From the NCBI GenBank assembly GCA_020723345.1, contig DYJA01000001.1, positions 1 to 55,591 of the forward strand: a stretch of DNA of 55,591 nt, read 5' to 3'. Each line of letters starts with the position of its first letter. The stretch's first letter is position 1. Positions 39,914-47,624 of the stretch are shown piece after piece. The notes below the pieces were generated by a model. That model saw only the letters and a program-made list of their open reading frames with translations, was not told where the DNA came from and did no database searches. A program made the position numbers and the translations under genes. Origin of the DNA: Candidatus Aquidulcis sp. GTDB taxonomy: Bacteria > Chloroflexota > Anaerolineae > UBA4142.

Positions 39914-39950
39914 ATAATGCGGACGAGAGAATGTTTCTCGTCCGCATTAT
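39914..39950. terminator. Hairpin terminator between pheT and the LuxR-type gene
   Basis: ATAATGCGGACGAGA and TCTCGTCCGCATTAT are perfect 15-base arms around seven bases. It serves both the pheST operon and the facing regulator gene. Confidence 0.8.
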
Positions 39951-39979
39951 ACTTGTTGGGCTGCGACAATACACTTTGC

Positions 39980-40195
39980 TCAGGCAGCAGATGCGCCAAA
40001 TTCCAACCGCACCAGGCGGATTGCCAACTCGGTGCGCGAACGCGTGCCGGTCTTGGCGAAGACCTTGGTGAGGATATTCTTGACAGTCTTGATGCTAATG
40101 GTGAGTTCCCGTGCGATTTCTTTGTTGCTCGCGCCCGTGGCGACCAGCGCGGCGATTTCGCGCTCGCGGCGGGTTAGTGGAAAATCCCGATCCAT
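39980..40195 (-). CDS. Stand-alone LuxR/GerE-type HTH protein
   Basis: This 71-residue protein consists almost only of a LuxR C-terminal HTH (PLTRREREIAALVATGASNKEIARELTISIKTVKNILTKVFAKTGTRSRTELAIRLVRL). All family positions (LTxRExEI, NKEIAxxLxIS, TVKxxxxxIxxKxG) are present. No receiver or ligand domain is attached, so it resembles GerE-size regulators. The ATG at 40195 follows AGGGAGAG; a longer frame upstream lacks a binding site. A hairpin lies in its leader (40219-40251). It might be the output partner of an orphan kinase, but nothing shows this. Confidence 0.85.
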   Translation of the reverse strand: MDRDFPLTRREREIAALVATGASNKEIARELTISIKTVKNILTKVFAKTGTRSRTELAIRLVRLEFGASAA

Positions 40196-40218
40196 TATTC
40201 TCTCCCTAATCTGTGATC

Positions 40219-40251
40219 GCAAACGTCCGCGAGATCGCGGACACTGTTTGC
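40219..40251 (-). promoter_or_regulatory. Stable hairpin in the leader of the LuxR-type gene
   Basis: GCAAAC and GTTTGC enclose an inner GTCCGCGA/TCGCGGAC stem. It lies 24 bases upstream of the start codon with no T-run. It could be an mRNA structure or an operator. Confidence 0.4.
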
Positions 40252-40472
40252 CGAAGGCAGGTACTGTGTGCAATTTCATGTACCCCCGTCGACTCACTGC
40301 TCGCGTATGAACGGCAGGAAAAACTGATTAGTGGCGCAGCGGTTGCTGTGATAGCTAATCTACTGTGATTGCTAATTCGCGATTACTTGGGTGTGCCACA
40401 GAGCGATCAACGACGCACACGCCTTTGTCCCCATACAGAGCAGCGCCCGCGCGCCTTGCGACTGCATCGTTC

Positions 40473-42554
40473 CTATCGGCGTGAAGGCGCAGTATCAGGG
40501 TTACCACCTCTGCGCGCGTTCGCGGCGTCATTCAACGCATGTTGCTCTCGGCTTATTGTGCCAGAGGAGGAACTTGTGCTTGTACCACACGTCAGCGTTG
40601 CCCAATCCACAAGAAGTTGGTCGCTGCTTTCGGAATACATGCCAACGCCTACTTGCCCTGACGTCAGCGAGGCATCAGACCCGGACCAAACTAGGGTACC
40701 ATTGATGTAGAAGGATAGACTGGAACCGTTGGCAACAACTCGGAGGGTATTCCATGCATCGCCTTGGTTGATGGCAGAAGAGGTCGTCCAAGACTGAAGC
40801 GACGTGGACGTAGCGGCAACGCTTTTGTACACAGAGAAGGCGCCGTTGCGAGTATATTGGAACAGATATCCATTGTACCACCAGTTGGTTGATCCCAGCG
40901 GGTACACAGTTCCCCGAATCCACAGTCGATTGGCATTCGTATCCGATCCATAGCGGATGAGCCGCGCTTCGTAGGTAAAGTTCGAGTAATCTTGAGTGTA
41001 ACTGGCAGAGGATCCGGTGGAGATCGCCCCGGTACAGCGCAGATAGTTACTGTCCACCGACCAAGTACCTGTATGGAATTGCCATCCAGGCGCGGATCCA
41101 TTGAATTGTGAGTTGAACCCGCAGGTACCCGTATCGCTTCGGGCTACAAAGGGCAAGTAGACAGATAAATTTGGTGGTTCCAGCGCGTTTGCCGCAAGGT
41201 CCAACCGTATGCGCGGTTTCGTAATGCTGTTGCGTGAATCAGTGACCGGCAATCCGGTTGTCGTCAATGCCGAAAGGACTTGATTGACCGTTGCGGAAGG
41301 TACTTTGGACTTGAGCAACGCCCATGCGCCGGCGACGTGTGGGGTTGCCATCGAAGTGCCATCCCAATTTCCCCACGTATTTCCCGGTGTGGATGAGTTT
41401 ATTTTCGAACCAGGCGCGAGCAGATTCAAGAAAGAGGCGCTGTTGGAATAACTCATCACAGCATCCACAGTGGTTCCGCTACTTCCATCACCAGTAGCTC
41501 CGACACTGATCGCTGTGGAGATACAACCGGGGGCGCTCATTGAGTCAGTATAACCACTGTTGCCCGATGCGATCACCGTGGCGATTTTCAGCGAACGAAG
41601 GTTGTCAATCGCTGCCTTTCTTGCGGTATTGGCAGAATCGCACGATGCCTGATCGTAGTAGCGCCCTCCACCTAGACTCATATTAACCGTTGCAACAGTA
41701 AAACTGCTACTCAATGTTTGGACGCGTTCCAAGCCCAGGATCTGGTCAGAAACATAGCTTGAGACAGAGCCGCCGAATTGTGTGAAAACTTGAACGGCGA
41801 TCACGTTCGCATCCCTCGCAACACCTGAAAAACCAATCGAGCCATTGTCTTTTCCCGCGGCGATGCCTGCCACATGCGTGCCGTGTGAACATCCGCTGAT
41901 AGCCGGGCTACAATTGACCCCTGAGCCGGGTGCTGTAGAATTTACCCCTCCAGGACAGACCGAAGTGCCTCCTCCACCGCCGTTGGAATAACACGCTTCT
42001 GAGACCACCTTGCCGACGAGGAATGGATGAGTCTTGTCAACACCGGTATCAAGGACAGCCACTACCTGCCCCGCGCCGGTGTAACCGCTTGCCCAAACGG
42101 TCGGCGCACCGATCAAAGGGACACTCTCCGCGAGGGCGAGAGGATCAGCCATGTCCTCCTCAATGCTTGACACATCGCGGCGCGTGGACAAAAAGGTCAA
42201 GGCAGCGGCATCCACCCACATCGCCATGTAGGGGATGTAGCTGAATTTTCTGACAGATTGGGCATTGTACGCTGCCATCTGGGTCAATAGTGCGTCTTGC
42301 GCCCTGCGGATAGCAACACGCTGATTCTGCACCAATGTCGGGCTGACCAAGTTTCCCTCGGTTTGGAACGGGATCCTCAAACCAACGATCACTGGCACAG
42401 TTCCGTTCGCTTGTGCTTTTGCAACCAACGCTGCTACATTCAGGGGTAACTGTGTAGGCGCCTTGGCCAGGGACGTACTTGCGCCCCGTGTTGAAACGAA
42501 GGATAGACAAACAATTGCGATGAGCACCGTAACCGTAAATTTTTTCCAGTTCAT
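40473..42554 (-). CDS. Secreted subtilisin-like serine protease (S8) with C-terminal LamG-like domain
   Basis: In this 693-residue protein the signal peptide (MNWKKFTVTVLIAIVCLSFV) is followed by an I9-like propeptide to about 145. The catalytic domain has Asp169 (VVAVLDTGVDKTHPF), His224 (CSHGTHVAGIAAG), oxyanion Asn332 (ASGNSG) and Ser401 (DGTSMATPHVAGA). Near residue 480 is NLSVYLPFVARS, a YLP-V motif common in exported Chloroflexota proteins. A jelly-roll domain of about 190 residues (GWQFHTGTWSVDSNYLRC to LLVDWATLTCG) resembles LamG/DUF1080 and may bind polymers. The ATG at 42554 follows GGGAGG. GC content and codon use are clearly lower than in neighbouring genes, suggesting transfer. 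The leader contains a terminator. Confidence 0.95.
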   Translation of the reverse strand: MNWKKFTVTVLIAIVCLSFVSTRGASTSLAKAPTQLPLNVAALVAKAQANGTVPVIVGLRIPFQTEGNLVSPTLVQNQRVAIRRAQDALLTQMAAYNAQSVRKFSYIPYMAMWVDAAALTFLSTRRDVSSIEEDMADPLALAESVPLIGAPTVWASGYTGAGQVVAVLDTGVDKTHPFLVGKVVSEACYSNGGGGGTSVCPGGVNSTAPGSGVNCSPAISGCSHGTHVAGIAAGKDNGSIGFSGVARDANVIAVQVFTQFGGSVSSYVSDQILGLERVQTLSSSFTVATVNMSLGGGRYYDQASCDSANTARKAAIDNLRSLKIATVIASGNSGYTDSMSAPGCISTAISVGATGDGSSGTTVDAVMSYSNSASFLNLLAPGSKINSSTPGNTWGNWDGTSMATPHVAGAWALLKSKVPSATVNQVLSALTTTGLPVTDSRNSITKPRIRLDLAANALEPPNLSVYLPFVARSDTGTCGFNSQFNGSAPGWQFHTGTWSVDSNYLRCTGAISTGSSASYTQDYSNFTYEARLIRYGSDTNANRLWIRGTVYPLGSTNWWYNGYLFQYTRNGAFSVYKSVAATSTSLQSWTTSSAINQGDAWNTLRVVANGSSLSFYINGTLVWSGSDASLTSGQVGVGMYSESSDQLLVDWATLTCGTSTSSSSGTISREQHALNDAANARRGGNPDTAPSRR

Positions 42555-42630
42555 CTCGTCCTCCCTCCTTTGATGATAGATTTGCGTGAACACCGATGAA
42601 CGTTCTGCATGATAGCGCTCCCCGCTCAAA

Positions 42631-42670
42631 GAAAAAACAAAACCAGCCGTCAAGATTCCAACGGCCGGTT
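42631..42670 (-). terminator. Terminator hairpin in the protease leader
   Basis: Minus-strand AACCGGCCGT and ACGGCTGGTT (one mismatch) are followed by TTGTTTTTTC. It lies between the minus-strand promoter (42823-42852) and the protease ATG at 42554, so it could act as an attenuator. Confidence 0.65.
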
Positions 42671-42822
42671 ACACTGTTTGCTCCCTCTAGTCGTAGTGTG
42701 TCCAAAAGTCGGTGTGCCATCGACGGACTAGAGATCAACGCATCCGCTAGGTTTGGCAACATCACCACTATCGCGCAGAGCATCACGCGAACCAAACGGA
42801 TCGGGTTTGTATTTCCATGCGC

Positions 42823-42852
42823 ATTATAAACCTGATTATCCGCGCCTGTCAA
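42823..42852 (-). promoter_or_regulatory. Promoter of the protease gene
   Basis: On the minus strand TTGACA (complement of 42847-42852), 18 bases, TATAAT (complement of 42823-42828), both exact consensus hexamers. Confidence 0.8.
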
Positions 42853-42886
42853 TGGATTTTGGGTTAAAGTCGGGTTAAATTCGTGG

Positions 42887-42915
42887 TTGTCATTTTCAGA
42901 CCTCGTTGTTATAAT
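42887..42915 (+). promoter_or_regulatory. Promoter of the reductase/dehydratase activase cluster
   Basis: TTGTCA at 42887-42892, 17 bases, TATAAT at 42910-42915. The ATG at 42929 would be only about seven bases into the transcript. Confidence 0.75.
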
Positions 42916-42928
42916 GGACGATGAAACA

Positions 42929-43690
42929 ATGATTACCGCCGGCATTGACATTGGCATCAAAACAACCAAGGTCGTCCTGCTGAACGACGACAAAATTATC
43001 GCGCGGAGTTTAGTTCTGACCGGCTGGGAATTGCAGCAAGCCGGGGAAAACGCGCTGACCGCCGCGCTCACCGACGCGCGTTTATCGCGCGACGACCTCG
43101 CGCGCGTCGTCGCGACCGGCGCGGGGCGGCAGTCGTTTTCGCTCGCGCGGCGCAACGTCACCGAGATCACCGCGGGCGCGCGCGCGCTCGCGTTTTTGCA
43201 TCCGCAAGTCCGCACCGCGATTGACGTCGGCGCGGAAGAAGCGCGCGCGCTCAAATGCGCCGATGGGCGCGTACTCGATTTCGCGGTGAACGAAAAGTGC
43301 GCGGCGGGCGCGGGCATCTTCATCGAAACGATGGCGCGCACGCTCGAAGTATCGCTCGAAGAAATGGGCGCGCTGTCGCGGCAAGCGAGCGGTACGGCGA
43401 CGCTGAATTCGCAATGCACCGTGTTCGCGGAATCGGAAGTCGTTTCGCTGATCCACGCGCAAACGCCGAAAGCGGAAATCGTACGCGCGGCGCACGACGC
43501 GATCGCAGGACGCGTCGCGTCGCTCGCGCGGCGCGTCGGCGGCGCGCCGGAAATCGCGCTCGTCGGCGGGATCGCGCACAACGTCGGTTTCGTCGACTCG
43601 CTGAGACGCGAACTGGGAAGGGAAATCATCGTGCCGCGCGATCCGGAATTCATCGGCGCGCTCGGCGCGGCGTTGATTGCGGGCGACTAG
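42929..43690 (+). CDS. BcrAD/BadFG-type CoA-enzyme activase, first subunit
   Basis: In this 253-residue ASKHA-fold ATPase the nucleotide-binding start is MITAGIDIGIKTTKVVLLNDD. DVGAEEARALKCADGRVLDFAVNEKCAAGAGIFIETMAR contains the Cys that, with a Cys from the partner (also CTVFAES here), holds a [4Fe-4S] cluster between subunits. ALVGGIAHNVGFVDSLRREL closes the fold. Such activases use ATP to inject a low-potential electron into 2-hydroxyacyl-CoA dehydratases or benzoyl-CoA reductases. It looks closest to the P-type subunit of bzd-type reductases. The ATG at 42929 is chosen because it begins the ATPase motif and lies just after the promoter. Confidence 0.85.
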   Translation: MITAGIDIGIKTTKVVLLNDDKIIARSLVLTGWELQQAGENALTAALTDARLSRDDLARVVATGAGRQSFSLARRNVTEITAGARALAFLHPQVRTAIDVGAEEARALKCADGRVLDFAVNEKCAAGAGIFIETMARTLEVSLEEMGALSRQASGTATLNSQCTVFAESEVVSLIHAQTPKAEIVRAAHDAIAGRVASLARRVGGAPEIALVGGIAHNVGFVDSLRRELGREIIVPRDPEFIGALGAALIAGD

Positions 43691-43794
43691 AAGTCGCAGC
43701 AACAAAGGCACAAAGCCGACCTCCGTCGGCTAGAGTCTGCGAAGGCAGACTTGGTGATGTTGTTGTCGCGATTTCAATCGCCGAGAGAATTGCA

Positions 43795-44664
43795 ATGCCC
43801 CAAGAATTCTGGCGTTGGAAAGAATACAACTGGCGCGCGCTCGATCTTTCGTGGCGCAAAGCCAAGATCATCACGGCAGGCGTGGATGTCGGCTCAGTCA
43901 GCACGCAAGCGGTTGTGATGATCGACGGCAAACTGTACGCGTACGCCAATCGCCGCACCGGCTCGAGCAGCCCCGACAGCGCGCGCCGCGCGATGGAGTG
44001 CGCGCTCGAAGGCGCCGACCTCATACTCGACCAGATTCACTACATCGTCGGCACGGGATACGGGCGGGTCAACGTTCCGTTCGCGCACAAGACGCTGACC
44101 GAGATCGCGTGTCACGCGCGCGGCGCGAATTTTCTGTACGGCGCGGCGGTGCGAACGGTACTCGATATGGGCGGGCAGGATTGCAAGGCGATCAAGATCG
44201 ACGCGCAGGGCAAAGTCGTCAACTTTCTGATGAACGACAAATGCGCGGCAGGCACCGGTCGCGGCTTGGAAGTGATCGCCGATCTGCTCCAGGTGCCCAT
44301 CGAAGAAATGGGCGAGTTGTCGCTGCGCATCGAGCAAGAACCCGAACCGGTGTCGAGCACGTGCGTCGTGTTCGCAAAAACAGAAGCGCTCGGTTTGCTG
44401 CGAAAAGGGTGGAAGAAAAACGACGTGCTCGCAGCGTACTCGCGCGCGATGGCGCATCGCGTCGCCGCGTTGCTCAGACGCATCGGAATCGAAAGTGAAT
44501 TTGTGATCACCGGCGGCATTGCGAAAAACAGCGGTATCGTCACGCGACTTGAAAAAGAATTGGGCATCGTCGCGCGCAAACCGAATTTCGATACACAGAT
44601 TGCGGGCGCGGTGGGCGCGGCGCTGATTGCGAAGGAACTATTCGCGAAGATTGCGCCGCGCTAA
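43795..44664 (+). CDS. BcrAD/BadFG-type CoA-enzyme activase, second subunit (BzdQ-like)
   Basis: In this 289-residue ASKHA ATPase a distinctive N-terminal extension MPQEFWRWKEYNWRALDLSW precedes the nucleotide site IITAGVDVGSVSTQAVVMIDG. LDMGGQDCKAIKIDAQGKVVNFLMNDKCAAGTGRGLEV supplies the cluster Cys; STCVVFAKTEALGLL and FVITGGIAKNSGIVTRLEKEL are conserved. The extension and the RTGSSSPDSARRAME block recall, from memory, the Q subunit of bzd-type benzoyl-CoA reductase. Two unequal activase subunits fit a benzoyl-CoA reductase better than a simple dehydratase, which uses one. The start at 43795 has only a weak GAGAG site. Confidence 0.85.
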   Translation: MPQEFWRWKEYNWRALDLSWRKAKIITAGVDVGSVSTQAVVMIDGKLYAYANRRTGSSSPDSARRAMECALEGADLILDQIHYIVGTGYGRVNVPFAHKTLTEIACHARGANFLYGAAVRTVLDMGGQDCKAIKIDAQGKVVNFLMNDKCAAGTGRGLEVIADLLQVPIEEMGELSLRIEQEPEPVSSTCVVFAKTEALGLLRKGWKKNDVLAAYSRAMAHRVAALLRRIGIESEFVITGGIAKNSGIVTRLEKELGIVARKPNFDTQIAGAVGAALIAKELFAKIAPR

Positions 44665-44671
44665 TGAACAG

Positions 44672-44735
44672 ATGTGGAAATTGGACACAGATTGACACAG
44701 ATAAAAATCAGTGTTCATCAGTGTTTATCTGTGAC
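44672..44735. repeat. ACACAGATT/ATCAGTGTT facing array
   Basis: ACACAGATTG and ACACAGATAA units face ATCAGTGTTC, ATCAGTGTTT and ATCTGTG units. It fills the gap between the second activase and the first reductase subunit, and is the same type as at 19885-19975. Confidence 0.75.
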
Positions 44736-44761
44736 CTATTTCCAGAGGGAAGAAACAAGGG

Positions 44762-45778
44762 ATGCAAAATAAAATCGGCTACCTCTGCACTTACGTTCCC
44801 GAAGAAATCCTCCACGCGGCAGGATTTTCTCCCGTGCGGATCGCGCCCAACACGACGCCGCCGACGCGCGCCGACGCGCATTTGCAAAGTTACACGTGTT
44901 GCCTCGCGCGCAGTTGTCTCGATCAGGCGCTCGCGGGTAAACTGAATGATCTCGCGGGCGTCGTCTTCGCGCACACGTGCGACACGCTGCAAGGTCTCGC
45001 CGACATTTGGCGCGCGACGTTTCCGAACTTGTTCGTCGAAACCGTCGTCGGTCCCGTCACGCTGAACGGTCCGCACGCGCAAAAATATCTCGTCGCCGAA
45101 CTCCGCCGCTTTGCCGCCGCGCTCGAAAAACATTTCGCCGTGCGCGTCACCGACGACGCGTTGCGCGCGAGCATTCGGCTTTACAACACGCGCCGCCGCG
45201 CGCTCGCCGATTTTTATGCGCGTCGCACCGAATTCACGGCCGTGGCATGGTTCAATGTGATGAACACGGCGTTGACAACTGCGCTAGAGAAATTCGCAAT
45301 TCGTAATTCACAATTGACAATTCGCAATTCGCAATCCGCAATTCGCCTTGTTCTCATCGGCGCGACGATTGACGAACCGACGCTGCCGCAAATCCTCGAC
45401 GACCTGGGCGCGCGGATTGTCGCGGACGATTTTTGCAACGGCGCACGCTATTTCGACACGCTCGTCGCGGAAGAAGGCGATCCCATCGAAGCGATTGCGA
45501 CGCGCGAACTGACGCGCGCGACTTGTCCCTGCAAACATCGCGCGCTCGACGATCGCGTCGAGCGTTTGGTGAAACTCGCGAAAGACAACCGCGCGGACGG
45601 CGTCATCTTTTATCACAAGAAATTTTGCGACCCGCACGCGTGGGACTATCCGCCGCTCGCCGCCGCGCTCGACCGCGCAGAGATTCCGCACCTGCTGCTC
45701 GAAGTCGAGCAAGTCGCGCCGGTTGGACAGACGCGTGTGCGCGTGGAAGCGTTTCTTGAATTGCTGTCGGAAGAATAA
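44762..45778 (+). CDS. 2-hydroxyacyl-CoA dehydratase/benzoyl-CoA reductase subunit (BcrC/HgdB type)
   Basis: This 338-residue subunit binds one [4Fe-4S] cluster and the CoA substrate. Candidate Cys ligands are in SYTCCLARSCLDQAL, HTCDTLQG and KKFCDPHAWDYP; RATCPCKHR and DDFCNGARYF also match family blocks. MQNKIGYLCTYVPEEILHAAGFSPVRI is the usual start. Between FNVMNTALTTALEKF and RLVLIGATIDEPTLP lie about 16 extra residues (AIRNSQLTIRNSQSAI) encoded by eight heptamers, at the border between the two Rossmann-like lobes. Because the insertion is in frame and at a linker, the protein may still work. Confidence 0.85.
   Translation: MQNKIGYLCTYVPEEILHAAGFSPVRIAPNTTPPTRADAHLQSYTCCLARSCLDQALAGKLNDLAGVVFAHTCDTLQGLADIWRATFPNLFVETVVGPVTLNGPHAQKYLVAELRRFAAALEKHFAVRVTDDALRASIRLYNTRRRALADFYARRTEFTAVAWFNVMNTALTTALEKFAIRNSQLTIRNSQSAIRLVLIGATIDEPTLPQILDDLGARIVADDFCNGARYFDTLVAEEGDPIEAIATRELTRATCPCKHRALDDRVERLVKLAKDNRADGVIFYHKKFCDPHAWDYPPLAAALDRAEIPHLLLEVEQVAPVGQTRVRVEAFLELLSEE
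45292..45347. repeat. Eight-unit ATTCGCA heptamer array in frame inside a reductase subunit gene
   Basis: ATTCGCA, ATTCGTA, ATTCACA, ATTGACA, ATTCGCA, ATTCGCA, ATCCGCA, ATTCGCC in exact 7-base register. Three units make seven codons, so the peptide is heptad-periodic (IRNSQxx). Confidence 0.95.
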
Positions 45779-45779
45779 A

Positions 45780-45840
45780 CCGCAGAGGACGCAGAGGGTT
45801 AGATCGTTTTTCTCTGCGTCTCTGCGCCCTCTGCGGTCAG
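45780..45840. repeat. GCAGAGGAC/CTCTGCGTC facing array
   Basis: CGCAGAGGACGCAGAGGG on the left and CTCTGCGTCTCTGCGCC on the right form a hairpin between the two reductase subunit genes. Confidence 0.75.
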
Positions 45841-45849
45841 GGGAATTTT

Positions 45850-47091
45850 ATGAGCGAACGACGCTACAAAAAACTAAAAACCGCGCCGGAACTCAAACGC
45901 TTGCTGGAACAACATTATCTCGCGGCAAAATATTTTCATCCCGGCAGACCGCTTGCGTGGCTGACGAGCGGCGCGCCCGTCGAGATCATTCGCGCGCTCG
46001 ACATCTTTCCGGTCTATCCCGAAAACTACGGCGCGTTGTGCGGCGCGCGCGGCGCGTCGGCGGCGCTGTGCCAGGTCGCCGAGGCGCGCGGCTATTCGCC
46101 CGACTTGTGCGCGTACGCGCGCAGCAGCGTCGGCATGATGAACGACGCGAAACACGCGCCGCTCGGCGGACTGCCGCGTCCCGATCTGTTGATCACGTGC
46201 GGCAACATTTGCGGCACGGTACTGAAATGGTACGAAGCCGCCGCGCGGCATTTCCACGCGCCACTCTTTATTCTCGACACGCCGTTCATCCACGCCGACG
46301 ACGGCGAGCCGACCGCGCACGCCATCGGCTACGTCGCTGCGCAACTCGAAGAAATGATCGCGTTTCTGGAAAAGCAAACGCGCCGCAAACTATCGAAAGA
46401 GAAATTGCTGGAAACCGCGCGGCTGTCGAGCGAAGCGGTGTCGCTTTGGCGCGATGTGCGCGAATCTTGCCGCGCGCGTCCGTCGCCGCTGAACGCGCCC
46501 GATCTTTTTTTGAACATGGCGCCCATCGTCACGCTGCGCGGCACGAAAGAGTGCGTGCAATTTTATCGCGCGCTGAAAGAAGAAATCGCCGAACGCGTTG
46601 CTAACAAAGTGAGCGCGCTGCCGGAGGAAAAATATCGCCTGCTGTGGGACAATATCGCGATCTGGCACCACCTCTATCGTTTTTACAATCACTTTGCGAA
46701 TTACGGCGCGTGCTTCGTCGTGGACACGTACACCGGCGGCTGGGCGATGAAGATGGAAGGCGGCGAACCGATCGCGGCGTTGGCGCGGACGTACACGGAG
46801 GTGTTTCTCAATCAAGGTCTGCGCGTCCGCGCGCGCGATATGGCGGACTTGGTCACGCGTTTCGACGTGGACGGATTCGTCATGCACTCGAATCGGTCGT
46901 GCAAACCGTACTCGGTGGGGCAGTACGACATTCGCCGCATCGTCACGGAGCAAACGGGGAAACCTGGGTTGATGATCGAAGCGGATCACAGCGACCCGCG
47001 TTCGTACGACGACGAAGCGATTCAGGCGCGGATTCAAACGTTTATGGAAGGAATCGCTCACTCCACCCGTTCGGGACAAAACGCCAAGTGA
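45850..47091 (+). CDS. 2-hydroxyacyl-CoA dehydratase/benzoyl-CoA reductase subunit (BcrB/BzdO type)
   Basis: This is a 413-residue large subunit. PLAWLTSGAPVEIIRALDIFPVYPENYGALCGARG is the typical start. RPDLLITCGNICGTVLKW has the cluster Cys pair, and VDGFVMHSNRSCKPYSVGQYDI and PGLMIEADHSDPRSYDDEAIQ are conserved. Together with the preceding subunit and two activases this makes a complete four-gene set for an ATP-dependent dearomatising or dehydrating enzyme. Order here is activase, activase, C-type, B-type, different from bcrCBAD and bzdNOPQ. No ferredoxin or ligase gene is adjacent. The substrate is therefore open. Confidence 0.87.
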   Translation: MSERRYKKLKTAPELKRLLEQHYLAAKYFHPGRPLAWLTSGAPVEIIRALDIFPVYPENYGALCGARGASAALCQVAEARGYSPDLCAYARSSVGMMNDAKHAPLGGLPRPDLLITCGNICGTVLKWYEAAARHFHAPLFILDTPFIHADDGEPTAHAIGYVAAQLEEMIAFLEKQTRRKLSKEKLLETARLSSEAVSLWRDVRESCRARPSPLNAPDLFLNMAPIVTLRGTKECVQFYRALKEEIAERVANKVSALPEEKYRLLWDNIAIWHHLYRFYNHFANYGACFVVDTYTGGWAMKMEGGEPIAALARTYTEVFLNQGLRVRARDMADLVTRFDVDGFVMHSNRSCKPYSVGQYDIRRIVTEQTGKPGLMIEADHSDPRSYDDEAIQARIQTFMEGIAHSTRSGQNAK

Positions 47092-47104
47092 ATGGGGCGG
47101 AATC

Positions 47105-47428
47105 TTATTTCCGCAAATCCTCGCGTACCGGATAAAACACGTCCACGATGTAGCACTGTGTAATCGCCTTGCCCGAGTGCGGAACATTCGACGGGATCAC
47201 GGCGACCATCCCGGCTTGCAGCACGCGCGTCTCGCCGCCCACCGTCATTTCAAATTCACCCTCGACAATATTCGCGATTTGTTCATGCGGGTGCGCGTGT
47301 TGCGGCAACGGCGCGCCCGCCGTGACCGAGACGTGCGAGATTGTCAGGTTGTTGCCGTGGACGAGGCGCGCGGTGTACCCCGGCGCAAGTTCTTTCGACG
47401 CGAGATCGGATAGATTGATGAATGACAT
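47105..47428 (-). CDS. Small cupin-domain protein
   Basis: In this 107-residue single-cupin protein the metal motif is LPQHAHPHEQIANIVEGEFEM with His44, His46, His48 and Gln50, and a second motif ends VIPSNVPHSGKAI with the fourth His. Many such proteins are small dioxygenases, isomerases or sensors, and the sequence does not decide. The ATG at 47428 follows GGAGGAA. It converges on the reductase cluster (stops 13 bases apart) but has no evident link to it. Confidence 0.85.
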   Translation of the reverse strand: MSFINLSDLASKELAPGYTARLVHGNNLTISHVSVTAGAPLPQHAHPHEQIANIVEGEFEMTVGGETRVLQAGMVAVIPSNVPHSGKAITQCYIVDVFYPVREDLRK

Positions 47429-47484
47429 GAGCGTTCCTCCTTGGCGCGTATTATAGCATCGCTTGGCAATCGCGCCAATCTGCG

Positions 47485-47520
47485 AATGGCGAATTACGTA
47501 TGGCGTATGGCGAATCGCGT
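47485..47520. repeat. ATGGCGA heptamer array
   Basis: ATGGCGA, ATTACGT, ATGGCGT, ATGGCGA, ATCGCG: short 7-base array upstream of both the cupin gene and the AAA/R3H promoter. Confidence 0.75.
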
Positions 47521-47528
47521 TTGCCGCT

Positions 47529-47558
47529 TTGACGCTCTTGTCAAGATGGTGGTATAAT
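47529..47558 (+). promoter_or_regulatory. Promoter of the AAA/R3H ATPase gene
   Basis: TTGACG at 47529-47534, 18 bases, TATAAT at 47553-47558. The resulting leader contains the next heptamer array. Confidence 0.75.
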
Positions 47559-47570
47559 AGCGCCCGAAGA

Positions 47571-47612
47571 ATTTCCAATCTCCAATCTCTAATCTCTAAT
47601 CTCTAATTTCGA
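47571..47612. repeat. Six-unit ATCTCTA heptamer array in a 5' leader
   Basis: ATTTCCA, ATCTCCA, ATCTCTA, ATCTCTA, ATCTCTA, ATTTCGA in exact register, ending three bases before the GAGG ribosome binding site of the next gene. Confidence 0.92.
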
Positions 47613-47624
47613 TTCGAGGTTTTT

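Larger units (their letters stand above)
42555..42928. other. Intergenic region with divergent promoters and a leader terminator
   Basis: No coding sequence is supported. The minus-strand half is a leader of about 270 bases for the protease, with a long CTCTAGTC/GACTAGAG stem (roughly 42687-42738) and a terminator hairpin. The plus-strand half holds the promoter of the activase gene. Separate entries describe the parts. Confidence 0.7.

Noticed and set aside
42160-43653. Long minus-strand frame across the protease leader and the first activase
   Set aside because: It overlaps two better genes on either strand and contains both promoters. I considered a leader peptide (LDGWFCFFF at the terminator), but no ribosome binding site or conserved start supports it.
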